A stretch of DNA of 64,000 nucleotides from Flavobacteriaceae bacterium (GCA_030830005.1 JAURNV010000024.1:1-64000), one strand, 5' to 3'; counted from the first letter of the stretch, positions 34,766 through 43,705 are shown. The notes: generated by a model not told the origin, from the sequence alone. A program made the numbers and translations.

Positions 34766-35971
34766 TTGACCACTATATTTAGAAAATTAGGCCCAGGAAT
34801 CCTGTTTGCAGGTGCCGCCATAGGCGTATCTCACTTGGTACAATCTACTCGTGCCGGTGCTGACTTTGGTTTTGGCCTTATTTGGGCGTTGATACTTATA
34901 AACCTTGTTAAATATCCCTTTTTTCAATTTGGGCCTAGATATGCCCTTGCCACCAGAGAAAGCCTGTTAGAAGGATATCGCCGTATGGGAAAAGGAGTTT
35001 TGGTAATGTACTATATCCTTAACTTAGGAACTATGTTTGCCATTCAGGCCGCTGTTACAGCAGTAACTGCAGGTATTGCAGCACGGCTATTAGGCATTGA
35101 ATCTACGGGTTGGACTTCCGTGGTGGTTGCACTATTGTGTTTTGCTGTACTGTGGCGTGGAAAATATAATTGGCTAGATAAAGCCATGAAAATTATTGTG
35201 CTTGTTTTAAGTGTAAGCACTCTATTGGCAGTCGTTTTTTCCTTACTTGAAAAACCTGAAATTTCTCTAGCTCAAGTACTCCCCTTAAGTCAGTCTGATT
35301 GGATTTTTCTTATTGCTTTCATGGGTTGGATGCCAGGACCTTTGGACATTTCAATTTGGCATTCGCTTTGGGCATTAGAAAAGAAAAAAATCAGCCCCAC
35401 AACAACCCTAAAAACTTCTTTATTTGATTTTAACGTGGGTTATGCGGTAACCTTTGTGTTAGGTTGTTGTTTTGTGATTTTAGGCGCAACCGTAATGTTC
35501 AATTCTGGAATTACGTTCTCCGCTAACGGCGCAACTTTTGCTGGTCAACTTATAGGATTATATACTTCACTTATGGGTAATGGTTGGTTTATCATTATTG
35601 CCGTAGCTGCTTTAGCTACTATGTTCAGCACAACCATTACCACACTGGACGCCTCGCCTCGTGTAATGGCACACACCGCCTTATTACTCAATGGAAGGGT
35701 TAATAAACAACAAAGTTGGCTTGTTATCCTTACTTTAGGCACATGTGCAATCTTCTTGTTTTTTGCTTCCGAAATGGGACTATTAGTAAAGATCGCAACT
35801 ATTCTTTCCTTTTTGACCGCCCCATTTTATGCCGCTGCCAATTTTCGCTTAGTTACAAGCAAACATATGCCTTACGAACATCGTCCTAAAAAAGGAATGC
35901 GTATTTTTTGTCTATCAAGTATTCTCTTTTTGGTTGGGTTTAGCATTACCTACCTAATCATGCTTTTATGA
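34766..35971 (+). CDS. NRAMP-family-like transporter lacking DPGN and MPH motifs
   Basis: This 401-residue membrane protein of about eleven helices starts at TTG. It aligns without gaps to the NRAMP N-terminus (GPGILFAGAAIG...GADFGFGLIW). Where NRAMP transporters have DPGN in helix 1, this protein has GVSH (residues 20-23). Where helix 6 has MPH, it has MPG (189-191). Those residues ligate the transition-metal ion in canonical Mn2+/Fe2+ transporters. The fold and family call are sound, but transport of Mn or Fe should not be assumed. Its start nearly abuts the upstream sigma factor gene. Confidence 0.85.
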   Translation: MTTIFRKLGPGILFAGAAIGVSHLVQSTRAGADFGFGLIWALILINLVKYPFFQFGPRYALATRESLLEGYRRMGKGVLVMYYILNLGTMFAIQAAVTAVTAGIAARLLGIESTGWTSVVVALLCFAVLWRGKYNWLDKAMKIIVLVLSVSTLLAVVFSLLEKPEISLAQVLPLSQSDWIFLIAFMGWMPGPLDISIWHSLWALEKKKISPTTTLKTSLFDFNVGYAVTFVLGCCFVILGATVMFNSGITFSANGATFAGQLIGLYTSLMGNGWFIIIAVAALATMFSTTITTLDASPRVMAHTALLLNGRVNKQQSWLVILTLGTCAIFLFFASEMGLLVKIATILSFLTAPFYAAANFRLVTSKHMPYEHRPKKGMRIFCLSSILFLVGFSITYLIMLL

Positions 35972-35987
35972 TGCCGTTTTTGTTTTG

Positions 35988-35995
35988 TAAATTTG
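35988..35995 (+). promoter_or_regulatory. -7 element for lipA
   Basis: TAAATTTG matches TAnnTTTG, 16 bp before the lipA ATG and 16 bp after the end of the transporter gene. A well-placed -33 TTG is not evident. Confidence 0.4.
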
Positions 35996-36011
35996 CAGCA
36001 TAAATTGCTAT

Positions 36012-36887
36012 ATGTCAGAAACAACCTCACCAACAGCTACTGTACGTTCTCCAAAACCTAAATGGCTTAGAGTAAAGTTACCTACAGGTAAAAAATATAC
36101 AGAGCTTCGTGGATTGGTAGATAAATATGCGTTGCACACCATTTGCACCTCGGGGAGTTGCCCAAACATGGGCGAATGTTGGGGCGAGGGCACCGCTACT
36201 TTTATGATTTTAGGAAATATCTGTACGAGGTCTTGTGGGTTTTGTGGCGTACAAACTGGACGCCCGGATACCGTAGATTGGGCAGAGCCTGAAAAAGTGG
36301 CACGATCCATTAAAATTATGGGTATCAAACATGCGGTTATTACTTCCGTTGACCGAGACGATTTACCCGACCAAGGTACCATCATTTGGACGGAAACCGT
36401 ACAAGCTATTCGACGTATGAACCCTAACACCACACTAGAAACGCTAATCCCCGATTTTCAAGGGCAAGAGCACTTGTTAGACCGTATAGTAGAGGTTGCC
36501 CCAGAAGTGGTGTCGCACAATATGGAAACCGTACGCAGGCTTACTCGTGAAGTGCGTATTCAAGCCAAATACGATCGTAGTTTGGAAGTGTTGCGCTACC
36601 TCAAAGACCAAGGTGCTGCTCGTACCAAATCGGGCTTAATGCTGGGGCTAGGCGAAACCGAAGATGAAGTCATTGCCTCTATGGAAGATTTGCGCAACGC
36701 CAAGGTGGACATCATTACGCTGGGGCAATACCTACAACCCTCAAAAAAACATTTGCCTGTGGCGGATTTTATCACTCCCGAACAATTTAAAAAATACGAA
36801 GCCTTAGGCAAGGATATGGGCTTTCGCCATGTAGAAAGTGGTGCTTTGGTACGTTCTTCTTACAAAGCGCATAAGCATATTAATTAA
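36012..36887 (+). CDS. lipA: Lipoyl synthase
   Basis: This 291-residue radical SAM enzyme inserts two sulfur atoms into octanoyl-E2 or GcvH domains. Both 4Fe-4S sites are visible: the auxiliary cluster Cys45, Cys50 and Cys56 ([12 protein letters not shown]) and the radical-SAM cluster Cys71, Cys75 and Cys78 (CTRSCGFC). The C-terminal RSSY motif that helps bind the auxiliary cluster is in ALVRSSYKA. Its stop codon directly abuts the stop of the convergent lpxK with no intervening base. Confidence 0.97.
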   Translation: MSETTSPTATVRSPKPKWLRVKLPTGKKYTELRGLVDKYALHTICTSGSCPNMGECWGEGTATFMILGNICTRSCGFCGVQTGRPDTVDWAEPEKVARSIKIMGIKHAVITSVDRDDLPDQGTIIWTETVQAIRRMNPNTTLETLIPDFQGQEHLLDRIVEVAPEVVSHNMETVRRLTREVRIQAKYDRSLEVLRYLKDQGAARTKSGLMLGLGETEDEVIASMEDLRNAKVDIITLGQYLQPSKKHLPVADFITPEQFKKYEALGKDMGFRHVESGALVRSSYKAHKHIN

Positions 36888-37892
36888 CTAGCAAAAAAGC
36901 GCAGCTCTTACCGCCTCCAAAAATTGCTTTTCATCCGCCAAAAACTGAACCCGGACACCAAGGGTATACAGGTTTTTTAGCCCATAAGGAGCAAGGCGTA
37001 CCGCATCTTTTTCGGTTGTCAAAATGGGTTGGTTTAGATTAGCCAAGGCCGTGATTTCTACCGTAGAAAAAATATGGTGGTCAGGAAAAGATTTGTGTGT
37101 AAAAACTGCTTTTTTAGCATTCAGAAATGACACCAACGTACTTGGATTGGCAATGCCGGTGAGCAGCACAAAGGAGTTTTTAATAAATTCCTCTAAAGCT
37201 ACTTCTGCTACCCCACGAACATAGGCATTGTACTTTAATGTGGTAAAAAAGAGTTTTTGGTGGGGTCCTACGCCCAGTTTTGTTTTGTAGGTGTTTTTGG
37301 TTTCTTCGTTAAGGGTTGTGGGGCATTTGGTAACCACAACCACATCGGCTTGTTGTGCCGAAGATGCCGGCTCACGCAAATTCCCCACAGGAAGTAAGGT
37401 ATCTAAAAACCACGGGGTTTGAAACGTAGTGAGTACAATCTTGAAAGAAGGTTGCAACGGCAAATGTTGCAAGGCATCGTCTAAAATTAACGCATCGAGA
37501 TTGGGGTGGTCCTGTAGCATTTGTTGAATTCCTTGTGGGCGTTTTTCACAAACAGACACCTTAACATTTACGTGCTTTTGAGACATCATCAGGGGCTCAT
37601 CTCCAACATTTTTGGCGGTAGATTCAGGAATTACTGACACGTAACCCTTAGTTTTTCTACCATACCCTCGACTCAAGACGCCCAAGCGTATTTTTTCTGA
37701 AAATATAGAAAGTAGGTAATCTACCATAGGCGTTTTTCCTGTGCCTCCAGTTGAAATATTCCCCACAACAATAACAGGAATAGGGGCTTTGTAGCGCGAA
37801 AACACACCGTTTTTATATAGCGATTTACGAATAAAAACAGCTCCACCAAAAAGGATTTTAAACGGAAATAATGCTTTTCTCCAAACACCCAT
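36888..37892 (-). CDS. lpxK: Tetraacyldisaccharide 4'-kinase
   Basis: This protein of about 334 residues phosphorylates the lipid A disaccharide at the inner membrane. The start ATG 37892 (MGVWRKALFPFKILFGG) leaves 35 bp to the divergent Nif3-like gene; an in-frame upstream start would run into it. The Walker A-type loop is VVGNISTGGTGKTPMVDYLL, followed by the GVLSRGYGRKTKGYV block, DEPLMMSQKH and LILDDALQH (the Walker B-like metal site). The C-terminal FPDHHIFS and TTEKDAVRL blocks are present. Its presence indicates a lipid A-containing outer membrane. Confidence 0.95.
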   Translation of the reverse strand: MGVWRKALFPFKILFGGAVFIRKSLYKNGVFSRYKAPIPVIVVGNISTGGTGKTPMVDYLLSIFSEKIRLGVLSRGYGRKTKGYVSVIPESTAKNVGDEPLMMSQKHVNVKVSVCEKRPQGIQQMLQDHPNLDALILDDALQHLPLQPSFKIVLTTFQTPWFLDTLLPVGNLREPASSAQQADVVVVTKCPTTLNEETKNTYKTKLGVGPHQKLFFTTLKYNAYVRGVAEVALEEFIKNSFVLLTGIANPSTLVSFLNAKKAVFTHKSFPDHHIFSTVEITALANLNQPILTTEKDAVRLAPYGLKNLYTLGVRVQFLADEKQFLEAVRAALFC

Positions 37893-37927
37893 GAAAACAA
37901 AAGTAGAACTTTTATCTTTGGAACGCG

Positions 37928-39022
37928 ATGACAGTACATGAAATAACATCTTATTTGGAACAATGGGCACCACTCACCTATGCTGAAGATTTTGACAATG
38001 TGGGATTGTTGGTGGGAGATAATACACAAAAAGTAACTGGAGTACTTGTTAGTCACGATTCTTTAGAAACCGTTGTTGATGAAGCCATTGCTGAAAAATG
38101 CAATCTCATTATTTGCTTTCATCCTATCATTTTTCAAGGGCTCAAACGAGTAACCAGTAATACATATGTGGAACGTGCAGTTATTAAAGCTGTCAAGAAC
38201 GATATCGCTATTTATGCTATACATACGGCACTAGACGTAAAATTAGATGGCGTAAATAAAGGGTTAGCAGATGCATTAAAACTCCAAAACAGAAAAGTAC
38301 TTATTCCTTCAAAAGGGAGTTTGTTAAAGCTAAACACCTATGTGCCAAACCAAAACTTAAATGATGTACAAAATGCACTTTTCGCTGCTGGTGCTGGATC
38401 GCTAGGAACTTATGCAGAATGTAGTTTCACTTATGAAGGAAAGGGAAGTTTTAAACCCTTAGAGGGAAGCAATCCATATGTTGGGACAAAGGAAAAAAGG
38501 CACTCAGAAGTTGAAACACTTCTTCAAGTAGTTTTACCCAAACATTGCAAAAATACAGTAGTAGATGCATTGAAAAATACACATCCTTACGAAACAGTGG
38601 CGTATGAACTCACGGTATTAGAAAACATCCGAACGGACTTGGGTATGGGCTGTGCTGGTACTCTTCCAAAACCACTCTCAGAACAGATTTTTTTAAAAAA
38701 CCTAAAAGAACTTTTGGGAACACCTTGCATACGACATAGTGCGCTTTTGGGTAAAAAAATTGAACGCATTGGAATTCTTGGAGGTTCGGGGAGTTTTGCC
38801 ATTGATGCAGCTAAGCAAGATAATTGTGATGCTTTTATTACTGCAGACATGAAATATCATGATTTTTTTAAGGGTGAAAAGAGCTGTTTGCTGGTAGATG
38901 TGGGGCATTTTGAAAGCGAACAATTCACCAAAAAAATAATCTTAGAGGTTCTTAGGAAAAATTTCCCTAATTTTGCGTTCATTTCATCAAAAACGGATAC
39001 TAATCCAGTTCATTATTTCTAA
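37928..39022 (+). CDS. Nif3-like dinuclear metal-centre protein
   Basis: This 364-residue protein belongs to the Nif3/YbgI (DUF34) family. The two Nif3 halves are separated by an inserted PII-like domain (about 130-240), as in the longer bacterial members. Metal-ligand candidates are visible: CFHPIIF, AIHTALDVKLDG and LLVDVGHFESE. The family binds two metal ions; proposed roles include GTP cyclohydrolase-related and metal-insertion activity, but the function is unsettled. It is 2 bp upstream of the coiled-coil gene, a common Bacteroidota pair. Confidence 0.92.
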   Translation: MTVHEITSYLEQWAPLTYAEDFDNVGLLVGDNTQKVTGVLVSHDSLETVVDEAIAEKCNLIICFHPIIFQGLKRVTSNTYVERAVIKAVKNDIAIYAIHTALDVKLDGVNKGLADALKLQNRKVLIPSKGSLLKLNTYVPNQNLNDVQNALFAAGAGSLGTYAECSFTYEGKGSFKPLEGSNPYVGTKEKRHSEVETLLQVVLPKHCKNTVVDALKNTHPYETVAYELTVLENIRTDLGMGCAGTLPKPLSEQIFLKNLKELLGTPCIRHSALLGKKIERIGILGGSGSFAIDAAKQDNCDAFITADMKYHDFFKGEKSCLLVDVGHFESEQFTKKIILEVLRKNFPNFAFISSKTDTNPVHYF

Positions 39023-39024
39023 CT

Positions 39025-39804
39025 ATGGCTAAAAAGAAAGCTGAAACCACAATCGAAGAAAAATTACGTGCCCTTTATAACCTTCAACTCATTGATACAC
39101 GTATCGACGAGATCCGCAACGTTCGTGGCGAATTACCGCTTGAAGTAGATGATTTGGATGCTGAAGTTGCTGGCCTCGAAAAACGTCTTAGCAATCTTGA
39201 GATTGAAGTTACTGCCTACACTGAAGAAATAAAAACGAAGAAAAACGGGATTGTTACTGCAACAGAACTGATAAAAAAATATAAAGAGCAACAAAAAAAT
39301 GTTCGCAACAATCGCGAATACGACTCCCTCAACAAGGAAGTTGAGTTTCAAGAACTCGAAATCCAGCTTTCTGAAAAGCAGATTAAGCAACTAATGGCTT
39401 TAATTGAGCAAAAAAACGAGATTGTTACTGAAACAAATACCAAACTTGAAGAAAGGAAAAAACACCTTACGCACAAGAAAGAGGAATTAGATGCTATTTT
39501 GGCTGAAACTCAAAAAGAAGAGGATTTATTACTCGAAAAATCTAAAGAGTTTGCCAAAAAAGCGGATGAACGTTTAGTAACAGCATATCAACGTATTCGT
39601 GGTTCTGTAAAAAATGGTCTTGCAATTGTATCGTTAGAGCGGGGTGCCTCGGGAGGTTCCTTTTTTACAATTCCACCTCAAGTTCAGCTTGAAATTGCTT
39701 CTCGAAAAAAAATAATTACCGACGAACATAGCGGTCGAATTTTGGTTGATCGTGAACTTGCCGAGGAGCAAGAAGCCTTTATGGAAGGTATTTTTTCAAA
39801 TTAG
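39025..39804 (+). CDS. Coiled-coil protein of the C4-type zinc-ribbon family, without zinc cysteines
   Basis: This 259-residue protein is mostly a long coiled coil (residues about 35-185, rich in Glu/Lys heptads) with a compact C-terminal domain (about 195-259). That domain contains VSLERGASGGSFFTIPPQVQLEI. In other phyla the matching domain is a zf-RING_7/C4 zinc ribbon; here there is no cysteine in the whole protein. The role is unknown, and partner genes are of the Nif3 type. The translation-linked role sometimes proposed for relatives is not supported by evidence in this window. Confidence 0.85.
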   Translation: MAKKKAETTIEEKLRALYNLQLIDTRIDEIRNVRGELPLEVDDLDAEVAGLEKRLSNLEIEVTAYTEEIKTKKNGIVTATELIKKYKEQQKNVRNNREYDSLNKEVEFQELEIQLSEKQIKQLMALIEQKNEIVTETNTKLEERKKHLTHKKEELDAILAETQKEEDLLLEKSKEFAKKADERLVTAYQRIRGSVKNGLAIVSLERGASGGSFFTIPPQVQLEIASRKKIITDEHSGRILVDRELAEEQEAFMEGIFSN

Positions 39805-39999
39805 TAGTACTTCTACAACATAGACGCAAAGCCCATTAGGGCCACTCATCTTTTCAGTCTTTTCATACATTATAGTGGCATGATTGTTGTGAATATTTTA
39901 TTCAATAGCCTCTAATTATCTTTAAATATGCTGAACCAACCTACAAGTTAACACCCTTACAGGTTCCTCTGCTATTATTTAGGATTAGTTTTAGGTATT

Positions 40000-40025
40000 A
40001 AAAAAAGGCTTCTTTTAAAGAAGTC
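40000..40025 (-). terminator. Hairpin with T run on the minus strand
   Basis: Read on the minus strand, GACTTCTTT/AAAGAAGCC forms a strong stem and is followed by TTTTTTT. That is a good Rho-independent terminator for minus-strand transcription, yet both flanking genes are on the plus strand. The surrounding 39,805-40,055 gap (251 bp) holds no other clear feature. Confidence 0.45.
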
Positions 40026-40055
40026 TATGTCTCAAATTCTAAATAATACTAATTG

Positions 40056-40607
40056 ATGAAATATTCTAAAATCCTCTCAAACACAGTGATTATCACCATC
40101 GCCCTTTTGGCAATGGCATGTGCCTCAAAAGAATCTGTGGATATTCCTGGTGCTAACCCTGAACCAAATCCACCAACAGATAACGCAGAAAATGCACCTG
40201 ATTTCAGCTTAACAGATTTGAACGGCAATACCGTTAAGCTAGATGATTTTAACAATAAAGTGTTAGTGCTCTTTTTTTTCGGATACAGCTGTCCAACCTG
40301 TACGTCAGCAGGACCTAAAATTCAGTCTCAACTCGCCGACACCTATGGCTCAAATAACGATTTTGCCATCATAGGCTTGGATGTTTGGAATGGAAACTCA
40401 AGTGCAGTTCAAAGTTTTAAAGATGTCACAGGCATTACTTTCCCTTTGTTGTTGAATGCCTCAGCAACAGCTTCATCGTATAAGTCTTCATACGATAGGC
40501 TACTTGTTGTAGATAAACTAGGAAAAATTCGCTTTAAAGGAACTCGACTTGCCTCTCAAGACCTGGAAAATGCCATAGACGCAGTAAAAATATATTTAGA
40601 TAAATAG
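40056..40607 (+). CDS. Redoxin/peroxiredoxin-like lipoprotein
   Basis: This protein of about 183 residues is an envelope lipoprotein with a thioredoxin fold. The ATG at 40056 follows an in-frame TTG that is not needed. The lipobox is LLAMAC with Cys22, followed by a Pro/Asn-rich linker (about 28-45) and the AhpC/TSA-like domain with PDFSLTDLNGNTVKLDDF. The active-site pair is Cys79 and Cys82 (SCPTC). It probably reduces a periplasmic substrate. It is the first gene of a three-gene unit with TlpA and DUF6029; the stop codon is 1 bp before the next ATG. Confidence 0.88.
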   Translation: MKYSKILSNTVIITIALLAMACASKESVDIPGANPEPNPPTDNAENAPDFSLTDLNGNTVKLDDFNNKVLVLFFFGYSCPTCTSAGPKIQSQLADTYGSNNDFAIIGLDVWNGNSSAVQSFKDVTGITFPLLLNASATASSYKSSYDRLLVVDKLGKIRFKGTRLASQDLENAIDAVKIYLDK

Positions 40608-40608
40608 C

Positions 40609-41100
40609 ATGATACGGTTTTTATATGTAGCCGTTTTTTTAATCGGTACGTGCACTACTGGGCATAGTCAAAAAATTAGAGATTTTTTATTGGATGATAT
40701 TGCTGGACAGACCTACAGTTTTGCTGACCTCAAAGGAGAGCATTTGACCATTATTGATTTTTGGGCTTCATGGTGTAAACCCTGTCTAAAGGCCATGCCG
40801 AAACTCGAAATTTTACAAAAAAAATACGAAGACAATGGAGTCAATCTAATTAGTATAAATGCTGACGGCCCGCGCAGTATTGCCAAAGTAGCGCCTTTAG
40901 TTAGATCATTGGGGATAAAAAATATTGTGCTAAAGGACATTAACAACGAAGTGATGAACGACTTGAATGTCTTTCAATTGCCTACCCTACTGCTTATTGA
41001 TAATAAAGGACAAGTGGTTTTTAGACATGAAGGATATACAGAAGGTGATGAAAAAGTCATAGAAATGCAGATAATGAAAATACTTGGAGAAATTGAGTAA
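40609..41100 (+). CDS. TlpA-family thiol-disulfide oxidoreductase
   Basis: This 163-residue secreted thioredoxin-fold protein has a signal peptide (residues about 1-20) and the active site WASWCKPC with Cys56 and Cys59. The later cis-proline region (NVFQLPTLLLID) is intact. TlpA proteins reduce disulfides or deliver electrons in the periplasm. It lies between a redoxin lipoprotein and a DUF6029 protein with 1-2 bp spacing on both sides, suggesting a common function for the three. Confidence 0.9.
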   Translation: MIRFLYVAVFLIGTCTTGHSQKIRDFLLDDIAGQTYSFADLKGEHLTIIDFWASWCKPCLKAMPKLEILQKKYEDNGVNLISINADGPRSIAKVAPLVRSLGIKNIVLKDINNEVMNDLNVFQLPTLLLIDNKGQVVFRHEGYTEGDEKVIEMQIMKILGEIE

Positions 41101-41102
41101 TT

Positions 41103-42545
41103 ATGAAAGTTCTCATTTTTTTTACCGTCATACTTTCTTTTCAGGTATGCGCGCAGTTTTCAGGGACCACCCTTTTGGAATACCAATATGGAAGACTTCC
41201 CAACGCAAATGAAGCGGCATTTCATGGTGTTTATAGCAAACCTATTTTAAATTACAGCTGGAATAATCTAAAAGCTACCGTAGGTTTACAGATATATCAA
41301 AGTCCATTCAACAAGCGAAATTATACCGATTTATCGTGGTTAGGTGTAAATTACAAAAACAAGAAATGGGAAATAAGTTTAGGGAACTTTAACAGCACTT
41401 TAGAACGAGGTGTCCTTTTACGATCTTATGAAATCCAAGGCGCCTTACTTGAGGACTTAAGTTTTAGAGGAAAACATTATTTCTACAGAGATGTATTAGG
41501 AGCTAAAGTTGGTTTTAGAAGAAAATCATTTAGCGTTTCGGCATTGTGGGGTCATGTACTTAACAATGTTTTTCCTCCATCACAACCAAAAAAAGATAGA
41601 CGATCTGATGAGATAGCTGCGCTAAGCACAACTTTTAAAAGCTTCCAACAAACGTTGGGAGTATCGGGCATTCGCATAAAAAACATCTTAGAGGAATCTT
41701 ATTATGGCTCATCTAATCTTTCGGGAAGCATCCTACCTTACCTGAGCTATTATGTCTTGGTTGCAAAAAAATTAAATACTATTACTACCGAAAGCAGTAG
41801 CCAAGCTATTTATGGAAACTTAAATTTTTCATTTAACTCGTTAGGGTTAAGTGCAGAATGGAAAGATTACAAGAACTTTGTTTTAGGCTCAGGCATAAAC
41901 GAACCCCCTGCACTTGTAAAAGAACATACATATAGGGTCCTGAATAGAAGTACACATGTTTTAAATCCAAGTAATGAAAAAGGGGTCCAATTTGAAGGCT
42001 ACTTCAACTTAACTGATAATACATCCCTAACCTTAAATTATACCCAAGCAATAAATGATTCGGGAAAAAAATTCCGTTATGAAGAATGGTTTGGAGAATA
42101 CAGCTCCATTTTTTCAGAACAAACTGACTATAGAATTTTCTTAGATTATGCAACGGATGAACTTAAAAATCAGAGGAATAGAATTTCTTCAGGCTTTGTG
42201 GCTAATCATAGGATTAATTCTTCCATTCAGAACATAACTATTGAATTCAATACACAGTCGTATAAGCAAGACCAGTTTAAAACAAAAAATTATGTAGGGG
42301 AAATAACATTGAGGTACAAGAAAAATTTATTTTTATCATTCCTCTATGAATGGAGTAACGACAGGTTTTTAACTAACGATACAAGAACTTGGTATGGAAC
42401 AACATTAAATTATAAAATAAACTCAACAAATTCATTTTCTATTTTTGGAGGCGAAAGGCGTGGTGGTCCAGCTTGTAATGCTGGTGTTTGTTATGAAATT
42501 TTAGATTTTAAGGGCATCGAAATACGATGGTCAACTCGTTTTTGA
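41103..42545 (+). CDS. DUF6029 outer-membrane protein
   Basis: This 480-residue protein has a signal peptide (residues 1-17, ending VCAQ) and a long repeat of alternating amphipathic strands ending in ...WSTRF. A terminal aromatic residue is typical of beta-barrel outer-membrane proteins. It matches DUF6029, whose C-terminal signature GGERRGGPACNAGVCYEILDFKG includes a conserved Cys pair four residues apart. The family is of unknown function and recurrently next to TlpA-type genes in Bacteroidota. The two upstream redox genes suggest that those cysteines, or a transported substrate, are their target. Confidence 0.88.
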   Translation: MKVLIFFTVILSFQVCAQFSGTTLLEYQYGRLPNANEAAFHGVYSKPILNYSWNNLKATVGLQIYQSPFNKRNYTDLSWLGVNYKNKKWEISLGNFNSTLERGVLLRSYEIQGALLEDLSFRGKHYFYRDVLGAKVGFRRKSFSVSALWGHVLNNVFPPSQPKKDRRSDEIAALSTTFKSFQQTLGVSGIRIKNILEESYYGSSNLSGSILPYLSYYVLVAKKLNTITTESSSQAIYGNLNFSFNSLGLSAEWKDYKNFVLGSGINEPPALVKEHTYRVLNRSTHVLNPSNEKGVQFEGYFNLTDNTSLTLNYTQAINDSGKKFRYEEWFGEYSSIFSEQTDYRIFLDYATDELKNQRNRISSGFVANHRINSSIQNITIEFNTQSYKQDQFKTKNYVGEITLRYKKNLFLSFLYEWSNDRFLTNDTRTWYGTTLNYKINSTNSFSIFGGERRGGPACNAGVCYEILDFKGIEIRWSTRF

Positions 42546-42603
42546 AGCAATGAAGTTAAAAGCCTTGCTAAGCAACAGATTACTATTGTTATTTTTGTTA
42601 TTT

Positions 42604-42633
42604 TTATAACATATTACATATAATTTGTTATAA
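42604..42633. promoter_or_regulatory. Inverted repeat TTATAACA/TGTTATAA before the saccharopine-dehydrogenase-like gene
   Basis: Two 8-bp half-sites separated by 14 bp end 1 bp before the ATG of the next gene. The same half-site words occur inside the MarR palindrome at 7479. This looks like an operator for the lysine-type catabolic genes, but the bound regulator is unknown. Confidence 0.35.
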
Positions 42634-42634
42634 T

Positions 42635-43705
42635 ATGAAGAATATAGCACTGCTTGGTTTAGGAAAAGTTGGTACTCTGGTTGGGATATTGCTTAGCAAA
42701 CAGTTTGAAGTTACTGCTTACGACAGTAAAGAATCACACTACCAAATAAAGCTTCCATATAAATGTAAGGTTGCGGATTTGAGCAAACCCGAGGTTATTC
42801 ATGAAATAATGAAAAATACGGACGCTGTAGTATCAGCACTCCCCTTTCATCTCAACAAAAGCATCGCAACCATATGCCATCAAAAAGGCATCCATTACTT
42901 TGATCTTACCGAAGATGTTAGTACAACACATTACATAGAATCATTAGCAAAAAACGCCTCAGCCGTGTTGGCACCGCAATGTGGTTTAGCTCCTGGTTTA
43001 ATTGGAATTATTGGAGGTGAATTGACAAAAAAATTTGATTCCATTCGCGATATTGAATTACGAGTGGGGGCGCTTCCACGTTTTCCCAATGGACAATTAT
43101 CCTACTCTTTTACATGGTCACCAACAGGTGTACTCAATGAATATTTGAACGACGCCGAAGCCATACATAATGGCAAACGGAAATTTATACCCTCACTTGA
43201 TGGCTTTGAGCATATGAATATTGAAGGACAAGAATACGAGGCATTTACCACATCCGGGGGATTAGGCACCATGTGTGCAACTTTTGAAGGAAAGGTTGAT
43301 ACGCTAAATTATAAAACGATACGTTATCCAGGACATGGAAAACTGATGCGGTTTTTACTTTATGAACTAATTCTCAAAAATGAGCTGCCCGAGCTTGAGC
43401 GTATTCTAACCCAAGCAAAACCACCAGTAGATGAAGATTTAGTTCATGTATATGCTGTTGTAGAAGGGTTGATAGATGGTAAAATAATGCGAAAAGAATT
43501 TTTTAAAACCTATTTCCCAAAAGAAATAAATGGCCACAAATGGCGTGCTATTTCATGGACTACGGCGGCTTCATTAGCGGCAGTTGTAGAGATGGTTGCA
43601 AAGGGAAAACTACCTCAAAAAGGGTTTATAAAACAAGAAAATATTCCATTGGAAGATTTTTATACCACACAAAATGGAGAACTTTTTAAAACGACTTCCC
43701 CATGA
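42635..43705 (+). CDS. Saccharopine dehydrogenase-like NAD(P)-dependent oxidoreductase
   Basis: This 356-residue protein has a Rossmann domain (LLGLGKVGTLVG, residues about 5-16), the saccharopine dehydrogenase NADP core, and a catalytic domain with PQCGLAPGLIGIIGGEL. The C-terminal saccharopine domain contains FTTSGGLGTM and RYPGHGKLMRFLL. It is most consistent with the enzyme that acts on saccharopine or a related amino acid imine in lysine breakdown. A role in another imino-acid reduction cannot be excluded. It is coupled to the DUF1338 gene by a 4-bp overlap. Confidence 0.85.
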   Translation: MKNIALLGLGKVGTLVGILLSKQFEVTAYDSKESHYQIKLPYKCKVADLSKPEVIHEIMKNTDAVVSALPFHLNKSIATICHQKGIHYFDLTEDVSTTHYIESLAKNASAVLAPQCGLAPGLIGIIGGELTKKFDSIRDIELRVGALPRFPNGQLSYSFTWSPTGVLNEYLNDAEAIHNGKRKFIPSLDGFEHMNIEGQEYEAFTTSGGLGTMCATFEGKVDTLNYKTIRYPGHGKLMRFLLYELILKNELPELERILTQAKPPVDEDLVHVYAVVEGLIDGKIMRKEFFKTYFPKEINGHKWRAISWTTAASLAAVVEMVAKGKLPQKGFIKQENIPLEDFYTTQNGELFKTTSP

